From: Botryococcus braunii
Taxonomy: Eukaryota > Chlorophyta > Trebouxiophyceae
Assembly: GCA_002005505.1 (NCBI GenBank)
Contig: KV908547.1
Location: 135,001 to 150,000, forward strand
Reading direction: 5' to 3'
Length of the DNA stretch: 15,000 nt
Positions 7,006 to 14,765 of the stretch are shown here, piece by piece (position 1 is the first letter of the stretch; the number at the start of each line of letters is the position of its first letter). Below the pieces are notes generated by a model that saw only the letters and a list, made by a program, of their open reading frames with translations, did no database searches and was not told where the DNA came from. A program made the position numbers and the translations under genes.

Positions 7006-8594
7006 TCAACTGGAAGAATTGGGTTTTGACCGCGCAACGACCGAGGTAACGCGCCTCGCTCTGCCTGGTCGGGCCCTTGACTGTCCCCAATATGCATTGA
7101 CCAATTCTGCACAGTTTTCAAGAATGACTTCAGCTGGTTCCCAAGAATTGTGTTCCTGGGCAAAGCCTTTCCAGGCCACGAGGAACTCCAGCTGTGTTTG
7201 CCGCACCCGATGTTGCAAAATATGGGCAACCTCGTACTCCGGCTTACCATTTACAATGTCAGGCATTGGAGGTGGTTGCACACGTCCTCCCGCCACGTAC
7301 TTCTTCAGCAAATAACTGTGGAAAGCATTGTGCCATCGGAGGTTATCGGGGAGATCCAACTCATACATTGTTTCATCAATGATACCTGTCACAGCAAATG
7401 GCCCCATGAACCTTGGCAACAGCTTCTTTCCCAAAACAGTCTTTGGCTGAGCGTACCTCGTCGCTAGAAGCACTTTCTCCCCCACGACGAAAGTCACCAA
7501 GGTCCGATGCGCATCCGCGTCCGCCTTTGCCCGGCTTCCAGGCAAAGCTCTCTTCGACGGCTTGGCCCTCTTCCACAGCTCTTGTAGCCTGCACTCAACC
7601 CCTTGTGCGCGTGGGACCTTGCTTCGAAACTCAGGGTGACCGGGAACTCGTGGGTGTCTACCATAATTCAGAAAGAACGGCGTCGATTGAATCGACTCAT
7701 GGTAGGCATTGTTCACTGCGAATTCCGCCATAGAGAGATGTGTGTCCCAGTCTTTGCCATCCGGCGCAACGTAGTGTCTTAACACATCGTGCATCACCCG
7801 GTTGGTCCTCTCCGTCTGCCCATCCGTTTGTGGATGATACGCAGAAGAGAAAGCTTGCTTGATGCCCAACAATTTGCACAAGTCCATAAAGAATTTGCCC
7901 GTGAACTGAGGATCTCTATCAGAGACAATTGTTTTAGGCATGCCAAACACTTTGAACACATGATCAAGGAACAGCCGAGCTGCCCCTTCTGCTGTGATAG
8001 TGTTTGTTGTCGGCACAAACTTAACCATCTTAGAGAACCTATCCACGACCACCAACACTGCGTCATTGCCCTGCTGAGTACACGGGAGGGCCATCATAAA
8101 ATCCATTGAAATGTGCTCCCATGGAACTTCTGCGATGGGCAAAGGCAAGAGCAGACCGTGTAGCTTACCGGACAGCGGCTTGTTTCGCTGACATGAATCG
8201 CAGGATTTAACATACCTGCAAACATCAGCATATAAGGTAAGCCAATAAAAGCCACGCTGTACCCGCTTCGCGGTCTTGCGCTGTCCGAAGTGTCATGCAT
8301 ACGCTTCATCATGGCACGATGCCACAACTTGGTCTCGTAACCCAGGCACATTCGGCAGAAACACACTCTTAGTTTCATCACTGGTGTCGCACCAGAATAC
8401 ACCATCCACTTTGTCCACCCCACTCAGCTTGCCCATTTGCCGTACCTCATCTAAGGTTAGTCTTTCACTCGCATCTTTGATCTTGGCAAGCAAGTCCGAC
8501 GATCCCTCCGTCCACAGCATGGTAAAAGCATCTGCTCCTAAGCTACGTTCAACATCAGGCCCATCAAGAACACCAGAAGAAGCTGGAGACCCGT
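7006..8594 (-). pseudogene. pol: Element B integrase with C-terminal chromodomain
   Basis: Integrase of a chromovirus. From the poly-G run, the frame reads an RNase H-integrase tether, then the zinc domain CHDEAYA-stop-HFGQRKT ... KSCDSCQRNKP (H2C2). TGA at 8295-8293 stands where the family has Gly and is the only stop; the frame continues unchanged for 48 codons to 8149 and 380 more to the end. Counting from the Leu codon at 8148, the core has Asp16 (SMDFM), Asp77 (VSDRDPQ) and Glu113 (QTERTNR), an exact D-35-E spacing. A GPY/F module (LLPRFMGPFAV, 244-254) and a chromodomain (about 303-355: PEYEVAHIL, FLVAWKGF, NSWEPAEV) follow. The methyl-lysine cage positions Tyr305, Trp326 and Phe329 are all aromatic. 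A basic tail (RARPGRARR) closes the protein. Confidence 0.93.
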
Positions 8595-8613
8595 CCCCCC
8601 CCCCCCCCACCCC
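8595..8613. repeat. C14-A-C5 homopolymer run
   Basis: Fourteen C, one A and five C on the plus strand (poly-G in the coding sense), between the RNase H and integrase parts of element B pol. The reading frame differs on its two sides, so a length change of this run is the likely cause of one pol frameshift. Confidence 0.85.
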
Positions 8614-9075
8614 CGACAGGTGATCGCGAGGCCGAGAGCAGGGCAGCGTGAATGGAATTAAGAACAGCAGATGGGCGACGGGACAAGGGAACTGCACAAT
8701 TTGTGCGTCCTAGACGATACTCCCAGACAAAACCAAAGCGCTGCAAGAATTCCGACCACCTAGCTTGGCGAGTGGACAGGTTGCGCATGGTAGGCAAATA
8801 CGTGTTTGGATTGTGATCTGTAACAACAGTGAACTTAACACCTTCAAGATAGCATCGCCAAGTTTGCATAGCATGAACAACAGCAAGCAATTCCTGCTCA
8901 CCCAAAGGGTAGTTTCGTTCCGCAGGACTAAGCACTCTTGACTCAAAAGCCACAGGGCGTCCAGCCTGCATCAAAATTGCCCCCAATGCGACCCCAGATG
9001 CGTCAGCCACAACTTCAAAAGGACAGGAAAAATCTGGTATCTAGAGTACCGGTGCAGAGGTCAGAGCCATTTTCA
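8614..9075 (-). pseudogene. pol: Element B RNase H domain
   Basis: RT-linked RNase H that removes template RNA. From the RT end, one base is missing at about 9076 (the frame leaves EEAFKT and resumes as LKMALTSAPVL). A TAG at 9043-9041 replaces what is probably Gln, and then IPDFSCPFEVVADASGVALG leads into the domain. Recognisable gypsy motifs: ADASGVALGAILMQ with the first Asp, PVAFESRVLSPAERNYPLGE, ELLAVVHAMQTWRCYLEG and FTVVTDHNP. It ends with LSRRPSAVLNSI and a linker that runs into the poly-G tract. Confidence 0.9.
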
Positions 9076-9983
9076 GGTTTTGAACGCCTCTTCCTGCGCT
9101 TGGTTCCACGCCAAAACAGCCTGGTCCTTTAGTAAGTCCATTAAGGGGCGTGCAATTGAGGAGTACCAAAGGATGAATTTACGAAAATGATTCGTCAGGC
9201 CTAAAAAACAGCGCACATCGTGGACATTCAAAGGCGGTGGCCAGCTGTGAACCGCGTCTACTTTGTGGGGGTCAGCTCTCACGCCTTCACCACTAACCAT
9301 GTGCCCTAGGAATGCAACCTCAGCCTGAAAGAATGAGCACTTCTTTAACTTGCAATACAGCTTATGCTCACGCAACAATTGTAAGACCAAGCGCAAGTGC
9401 TCTTCATGCTCCTCTGCATTCCTACTATAGACCAAGATATCATCCATGTACACCAAAGCACATTTCCCTGATTTCAGCACGTCATTCATGACCTTCTGAA
9501 ATGTAGCGGGCGCATTTGTGAGTCCAAAGGGCAATACCCGAAACTGATACAAACCTTGTGGCGTGATGAATGCCGTTTTGGGGACCTCCTCGGGTGTGAT
9601 CCGCACTTGATGATATCCGGACATCAAGTCCAATGAAGAAAACACCTTGGCCCTATTTAGTTGGTCTAGAAGATCATCCACCCGTGGCAAAGGGTATTGG
9701 TTTCTCTCTGTAATTTTGTTCACACCCCAATAATACAACACCATTCGCAACGTGCCCTCCTTATTGCGGACAAAGAGGATAGGAGACTCAAAAGGAGAGC
9801 TGCTGGGCTCGATGAAACCTTTGGCAAGCAAATCCTTTAGGGTCGTAGTCACCTCCTCACGCTCAACTGAGGAGAGACGATACATTCCACGAACAGGGGG
9901 CACTGGGTTATTGCTGGTGGGAATTGCGTGCGCAACATTCCGTTCAGGAGGGAGAGATCTAGAGTTTGGCAACTCATCAGGGA
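9073..9983 (-). pseudogene. pol: Element B reverse transcriptase, longest copy
   Basis: Reverse transcriptase from the fingers onwards, open from the palindrome edge at 9983 to the frameshift at about 9076. It starts within the linker (PDELPNS, preceded by unrelated inverted gag sequence). Motifs: VPPVRGMYRLSS, IEPSSSPFESPILFVRNKEG, first catalytic Asp in FSSLDLMSGYHQV, LPFGLTNAPATFQ, and YMDD (ALVYMDDILVYS). The connection AFLGHMVSGEGV ends with LAWNQAQEEAFKT. All catalytic motifs are intact. A private 6-bp insertion AGATCT (about 9955-9960) adds Arg-Ser between NS and LPPE compared with the two other copies of this part. There is no native start: gag-pol was one frame and the upstream join is artificial. 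Confidence 0.92.
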
Positions 9984-11554
9984 TGTGGTTGTCATTTGTG
10001 AGTACCCTGGAGGTGGGGGTGTTGTTGTCGTGGGAAACGCTGGAGGCCTTCATGCACGCCCATTTCGGACGTCTGGAGTCTCCGAAGTTTATACTTCCCA
10101 AGTTCGATGCCCTTACCCTTGACTCGTCAGGGAGTATAACAGCATACGTTAGTCGTTTCAGACACTTTTGGCGAGGCTGGAATCGGGGCGCTCAGTCGCC
10201 GACGACGTGTATAGGTTACTCCGTGGGCAACCCGCTACCATTGCTAACCAGGTACGCTTAAAGTTTACGGGCATCCAGGCTCCTGTGTAATCGTATATTG
10301 ACGTCCTATGTGCATTGCCAGACCGTGAGAAGGACAATTCGCGCAAGGCGAAGCAAGCCGACCTGAGTCCCAAAAATGCCGGAGTGCATAAGGGAAAGGG
10401 CAAGGCTGCGCCAGCCAGCGATAAACCTGACGAGCCAAGGCCTAAGGGCCCACGCTGCTACAGATGCGGTCAGATTGGCCATATCGCGAAAAACTGCCCA
10501 AAGAAGGTAGCTCCCTCCATTCCTGTGCATGAGTGCTCGGTGCCTAGCAGTCGTTTGTCTGGTGTGAAGCGCACATTGGCTACAATGCAACACGGTTTCC
10601 ATGAGTTGTTGTTTACATGCTCTACGGCTGCGTTGGCTTTCCGTGCATCTGGGTCGGGCGAGCCTCCAAAGGTCGGGAAACTGACCTTTGTGATGCTCGC
10701 AGGGATCCAAGGACGGACTGGCCGCGTGAGATGTCTCCTCGACAGTGGTGCAACCTCATGTTTCATCTCACGTGCGGCTGTAAAGAAATTTAGGCTGCGA
10801 GAAGTAGACATGGCTGCACGAGGGATAGTAATTCCTGATGGGACGGAAGAAGAAATAATTGCTTTTTGCAATGTGCCTTTGCGAGTATGGACATGATGTT
10901 TCCGTTCCCTGTCTGGTGGCTAAATTGAGCTCGCACGAGATTATTCTCGAAGACACGTTTTTAGCTTTGACAGATGCAGATTTGTCCTGGCGTACACGAA
11001 TTGCACAGTTCACGATATAGAACATGCGTGTAAGGGTAGCAATGGATGAAGCGCCCACGCCAGGGTGTGAAACAATCACTGTTGTAAAGGCTAGACGCAT
11101 GCTCAAGGATGGAGGTACGGGCTTTGCGGTGGTAGTGTCCCAGGAAGAACTCTCAGCGGTGGATTCTTCTGAGGGTGGCGGGGATGTGAATATGGGGCTA
11201 AACTCGGGGGGGGATTGAGAACCCTCGCGTGAAAGCCATTGTAACAGAATTCTGTGATTGCTTCCCTGATGAGTTGCTTAACTCTCTCCCTCCTGAACGG
11301 AATGTTGCGCACGCAATTCCCACCGGCAATAACCCAGTGCCCCCTTTTCGTGGAATGTATCGTCTCTCCACAGTTGAGCGTGTGGAGGTGACTAGGACCC
11401 TAAAGGATTTGCTTGCCAAAGGTTTCATCGAGCCCAGCAGCTCTCCTTTTGCGTCTCCTATCCTCTTTGTCCGCAATAAGGAGGGCACGTTGCGAATGGT
11501 GGTGGATTATCGGGGAGTGAACAAAATCAGAGAGAGAAACCAATACCCTTTGCC
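9984..11554 (+). pseudogene. gag-pol: Inverted gag-protease-RT start copy of element B
   Basis: Left arm of palindrome 2, opposite in sense to the rest of element B. It starts in mid-gag (LWLSFVSTLEV region) and holds the capsid part, the CCHC knuckle CYRCGQIGHIAKNC (about 10456-10497), the protease motif CLLDSGATSCFIS (about 10734-10772) and the RT fingers up to GVNKIRERNQYP. Private damage: a missing T in the SRFQ region at about 10160, a 2-bp loss at about 10888 (after RV), a TAG at about 11019, and a shift near 11213. It keeps the T that the right arm has lost at about 12160, which shows that gag-protease and pol were once in one frame. No promoter is apparent for the plus strand. Confidence 0.9.
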
Positions 11555-11587
11555 ACGGGTGGATGATCTTCTAGACCAACTAAATGT

Positions 11588-12160
11588 GGCCAAGGTGTTT
11601 TGGTTTCTCTCCGAAATTTTGTTCACTCCCCGATAATACACCACCATTCGCAACGTGCCGTCCTTCTTGCGGACAAAGAGGATAGGAGACGCAAAAGGAG
11701 AGCTGCTGGGCTCGATGAAACCTTTGGCAAGCAAATCCTTTAGGGTCCTAGTCACCTCCTCACGCCCAACTGGGGAGAGACGATACATTCCACGAACAGG
11801 GGGCACTGAGTTATTGCCGGTGGGAATTGCGTGCGCAACATTCCGTTCAGGAGGGAGAGAGTTTGGCAACTCATCAGGGAAGCAATCACAGAATTCTGTT
11901 ACAATGGCTTTCACGCGAGGGTTCTCAATCCCCCCCGAGTTTAGCCCCATATTCACATCCCCGCCACCCTCAGAAGAATCCACCGCTGAGAGTTCTTCCT
12001 GGGACAATACCACCGCAAAGCCCGTACCTCCATCCTTGAGAATGCGTCTAGCCTTTACAGCAGTGATTGTTTCGCACCCTGGCGTGGGCGCTTCATCCAT
12101 TGCTACCCTTACACGCATGTTCTCTATCGTGAACTGTGCAATTCGTGTACGCCAGGACAA
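11588..12160 (-). pseudogene. pol: Element B protease-RT linker and RT fingers, third copy
   Basis: Follows the gag-protease frame after a lost T at about 12160. Open from about 12160 (SWRTRIAQFTIENMRVRV) through an acidic Ser/Gly stretch (VDSSEGGGDVNMG), CDCFPDELPNS and the RT fingers (FIEPSSSPFASPILFVRKKDG) to the palindrome loop. It lacks all catalytic Asp residues, which lie beyond the switch point, so it can encode no active RT. It is the natural 5' continuation of the gag frame at 12124-13521. Confidence 0.88.
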
Positions 12161-13521
12161 TCTGCATCTGTCAAAGCTAAAAACGTGTCTTCGAGAATAA
12201 TCTCGTGCGAGCTCAAATTAGCCACCAGACAGGGAACGGAAACATCATGTCCATGTACTCGCAAAGGCACATTGCAAAAAGCAATTATTTCTTCTTCCGT
12301 CCCATCAGGCATTACTATCCCTCGTGCAGCCATGTCTACTTCTTGCAGCCCAAATTTCTTTACAGTCGCACGTGAGATGAAACATGAGGTTGCACCACTG
12401 TCGAGGAGACATCTCACGCGACCTGTTCGTCCTTGGATCCCTGCGAGCATTACAAAGGTCAGTTTTCCGACCTTTGGAGGCTCGCCCGACCCAGATGCAC
12501 GGAAAGCCAATGCAGCCGTAGAGCATGTTAACAACAACTCACGGGAACCGTGTTGCATTGTAGCCAATGTGCGCTTCACACCAGACAAACGACTGCTAGG
12601 CACCGAGCACTCATGCACAGGTATGGAGGGAGCTACCTTCTTTGGACAGTTTTTCGCGATATGGCCAATCTGACCGCATCTGTAGCAGCATGGGCCCTTA
12701 GGCCTTGGCTCGTCAGGTTTATCGCTGGCTGGCGCAGCCTTGCCCTTTCCCTTGTGCACTCCGGCATTTTTGGGACTCAGGTCGGCTTGCTTTGCCTTGC
12801 GCGAACTGTCCTGCTCACGGTCTTGCAATGCACATAGGGCGTCAATATACGATTGCACAGGAGCCTGGATGCCCGCAAACTTTAAGCGTAATTGCTTAGC
12901 AATGGTAGCGGGTAGCCCACGGAGTAACCTGTGCACGTCGTCGGCGACTGAGCGCCCCGGCCCCAGCCTCGCCAAAAGTGTCTGAAAACGATCAACGTAT
13001 GCTGTTATACTCCTTGAGGAGTCAAGGGTAAGGGCATCGAAATTGGGAAGCATAAATTCCGGAGACTCCAGACGTCCGAAATGGGCGTGCATGAATGCTT
13101 CCAGCGTTTCCCACGACAACAACACCCCCACCTCCAGCGTACTCACAAATGACAACCACAAAGTAAGTGCAAGCCCCACAAAGCTTGCCACCGCACGTCG
13201 ATTATGCGCATCCTGTTGGACAGCTGTCGATGGAACCGGAAACTTCGCTCTGGCTTGCGCAATCCATTGTCGTGGAGCCAACTGTGATTCATAGCCCTGA
13301 AATTCGACAAGTTTGGACACCGCAGGCATATAGGCTTTAGACGACTCACCTTGCGCACGTTGCGCTCGCACCTCCTCCGTCAAATTGTTGGCTGCCGCGA
13401 CCTGCTGCTGAACCACATTTACTAAAGCTTGGACAACATTAACAAGGGTCTGTTCTTCCACAATCGCATACTGCACCTCACGCACAGGACTACCGTCCGC
13501 CATCGGTACATCGTCCGACAT
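12124..13521 (-). CDS. gag: Element B Gag with fused aspartic protease
   Basis: Open 465-codon frame from ATG 13521, 71 bp downstream of the 5' LTR. Structural protein plus maturation protease. Residues 20-60 look helical or coiled (VVQALVNVVQQQ, then Gln/Ala-rich). Residues 85-215 resemble Retrotrans_gag (WETLEAFMHAHFG, SITAYVDRFQTLLARL, DVHRLLRGLP). A basic Lys/Ala linker follows, then a CCHC knuckle C279-x2-C282-x4-H287-x4-C292. The protease motif is LLDSGATS with catalytic Asp374. The last ten residues come from a frameshift at about 12160 (a T lost relative to the inverted copy), so the native C-terminus runs on into pol. This is the best preserved gene of the window and could still give a capsid protein. 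Confidence 0.92.
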   Translation of the reverse strand: MSDDVPMADGSPVREVQYAIVEEQTLVNVVQALVNVVQQQVAAANNLTEEVRAQRAQGESSKAYMPAVSKLVEFQGYESQLAPRQWIAQARAKFPVPSTAVQQDAHNRRAVASFVGLALTLWLSFVSTLEVGVLLSWETLEAFMHAHFGRLESPEFMLPNFDALTLDSSRSITAYVDRFQTLLARLGPGRSVADDVHRLLRGLPATIAKQLRLKFAGIQAPVQSYIDALCALQDREQDSSRKAKQADLSPKNAGVHKGKGKAAPASDKPDEPRPKGPCCYRCGQIGHIAKNCPKKVAPSIPVHECSVPSSRLSGVKRTLATMQHGSRELLLTCSTAALAFRASGSGEPPKVGKLTFVMLAGIQGRTGRVRCLLDSGATSCFISRATVKKFGLQEVDMAARGIVMPDGTEEEIIAFCNVPLRVHGHDVSVPCLVANLSSHEIILEDTFLALTDADCPGVHELHSSR

Positions 13522-13572
13522 AATCTTTATGCTCAGCGGAATAAGATAGCAAAGCTCAACAACAGGCGAGAA
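13522..13572 (-). other. 5' leader of element B
   Basis: Short non-coding stretch between the primer-binding site and the gag ATG at 13521. It includes the left half of the GGCGAG/CTCGCC hairpin. No other signal is seen. Confidence 0.6.
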
Positions 13573-13590
13573 ATCTACTCGCCGATACCA
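13573..13590 (-). promoter_or_regulatory. Primer-binding site of element B (candidate)
   Basis: Two bases inside the 5' LTR, the minus strand reads TGGTATCGGCGAGTAGAT. The TGGTATC start matches the 3' end of initiator methionine tRNA as used by many plant retrotransposons, but the following bases differ from the usual CAGAGC. From the eighth base the site enters a perfect 6-bp hairpin, GGCGAG (13565-13570) with CTCGCC (13578-13583). The primer tRNA is therefore uncertain. Confidence 0.7.
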
Positions 13591-13592
13591 GA

Positions 13593-13920
13593 TGTTGTGA
13601 ATTAGACTCAGAACAGAGGTTCAGTAGTTCGAAATTGGATATCGTGGACTCGACGACGAGGCCGTCCCAGGGCACCCAACGGCCCTGCCAGCCTTTCGGG
13701 ACCCTTTAGGATCCCTTAGGCTGGTCCCACAGCTCATCCTGATTTACAGGACATGCTGTCCACCTCAACCGCCACCTGGCAGGGGCGTCCGAGGTTCCGC
13801 CACTTGCAGCAGAGCCGCACCGTGGCACCCCTTTGTGCCGGTGGTACCTTACCGCCTGATCGGGTACCGCAGTAACCTTTCGGGGTACTGCCTGATCAGA
13901 TCGGTACCCACCGCATAACA
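13593..13920 (-). repeat. 5' LTR of element B (328 bp), promoter-bearing
   Basis: Upstream LTR in element sense, so transcription of element B should start within it and run leftwards. Ends are TGTTG and TAACA on the plus strand, one transition away from the left LTR's terminal repeat. The same hairpin region is present with one mismatch (GGGACCCT against AGGATCCC). GGTACC palindromes occur at 13843, 13863 and 13903, with a GGTACT at 13884 keeping the spacing. I cannot place a TATA box or the U3/R/U5 borders. Confidence 0.94.
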
Positions 13921-13925
13921 TTATC
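13921..13925. repeat. Target-site duplication, right copy (TTATC)
   Basis: Partner of 6062-6066. Removing element B together with one copy rejoins element A gag in frame, which supports these exact bounds. Confidence 0.93.
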
Positions 13926-14765
13926 TGTCATGGCAGAAATAATCTTTTCAAATATCTCTTCTTTGTCCGGAAGTCCAATCCAATGCTTGTAGCCTAGATC
14001 CTTAATCTCGTTCAAGAATTCAGCTGCGGGTTGGTTCTCTCTCTGCCTCTTGGAACGTAAGGCAGTTAGGTAACCATGGTTGTCAGGATTGAACAATCTT
14101 GTCAGTATCGCAAAAAGTTCATTAACATCATTAAGTAACTTTCCTGCAATTGTAGAATCAATACTTAAAGGAACCTCTTGATTATTGCAAGCTGCCTTTT
14201 TGACTGCATCAAGAATTTCATATGCGGACAAACCTGCACCGTCTTGCCCGATGATGATTTTCACAGTGTTAATCCAATGAATAATAGACGTACCCTTTAC
14301 CAAGGCTGGCAGACGCTCACTTAGCATCTTGCGTCGTGTGGCCCTCTCATGAGGTGTGGGCCCAATGACAGCTGGTACTGGTCGATGTTGAGTGGCTGCT
14401 ACTGCCACTGCTAAACTGATCTGAGCTGACATCTCTGCATCTTTAACATTACGTGCTTTGTTCTTAGTGCGAACCAATCCTTGAATGATATGTACAGCTT
14501 CGGTACCTACATCTACACGGGTGCACCCGCCCTTAGAGAATCAGCAAACTACTGTGCCTCAGCTGGACCACAACTCCTCTCTATACTGCAGCATAGCTGG
14601 AACAAGGGCTGCTAGGTCAGGCTCATCCTTAATAATTTGCAATGATTGTGAAACAGGTACTGCACGTGGTGTTCTCATGATGTGAATTGGATTGTTGCGT
14701 GTTCCTGCCCTAGGTGGCGTCATAACCTCCTCTTCTATAGGAACCTCAATGCCAAGATCATTCAT
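13926..14765 (-). pseudogene. gag: Element A gag, 5' part
   Basis: Capsid-like structural protein of element A, 280 codons from ATG 14765 (MNDLGIEVP) to the element B insertion site. An upstream in-frame TTG at 14771 is not needed. The first 68 codons are open, then in-frame TGA codons lie at 14561-14559 and 14543-14541, followed by 205 open codons. The middle matches the gypsy gag layout: WINTVKIIIGQ, LFAILTRLFNP, then the SKRQRENQPAAEFLNEIKDLGY stretch (about 14060-13990) and EEIFEKIISAMTD just before the break. This resembles the Retrotrans_gag fold, with its conserved hydrophobic helix pattern. The apparent end of the reading frame at 13896 is produced by translation into the LTR of element B and is not the native C-terminus. 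Confidence 0.8.

Larger units (their letters stand above)
9984..13160. repeat. Palindrome 2: inverted duplication inside element B
   Basis: Left arm 9984-11554 (plus sense) and right arm 11588-13160 (minus sense), 1,571 and 1,573 bp, with a 33-nt loop at 11555-11587. The inner ends pair imperfectly (CCAATACCCTTTGCC at 11540-11554 against GGCCAAGGTGTTTTGG at 11588-11603), and beyond them the arms are near identical. Over about 575 bp (10315-10890) I count 21 substitutions, about 3.7%. The outer left end joins blunt to the RT linker at 9983/9984; the right end runs on into normal gag. Sense directions converge. No coding lesion was found in common between the arms. Confidence 0.93.
6067..13920 (-). 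mobile_element. Inner element B: Ty3/gypsy chromovirus with LTRs and TSD
   Basis: An LTR-to-LTR insertion of 7,854 bp. In minus sense the order is: 5' LTR (13920-13593), primer-binding site, gag with protease, start of RT, an inverted copy of gag-protease-RT start, RT, RNase H, integrase with chromodomain, 3' untranslated region, polypurine tract, 3' LTR (6396-6067). Gag, protease and pol appear to have formed one continuous reading frame, since the frame is uninterrupted across gag-protease and the shifts seen differ between copies. Present breaks include a lost T at about 12160, a lost base at about 9076, TAG 9043-9041, a frame change in the poly-G run at about 8600, and TGA 8295-8293. The copy is therefore non-autonomous, but its cis signals are intact. 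Confidence 0.95.

Noticed and set aside
7019..8109. Several plus-strand open frames of 60-106 codons
   Set aside because: They are antisense to a clear integrase-chromodomain frame and have no domain of their own.
8293..8295. TGA as a programmed readthrough or selenocysteine codon in integrase
   Set aside because: The site is a Gly position before the second zinc-binding His in the family, no signal for recoding is seen, and pol has other disabling breaks; a simple point mutation is likelier.
13896..13925. Native stop of element A gag at 13896
   Set aside because: The last codons are read from the LTR of element B; the true frame continues at 6066.
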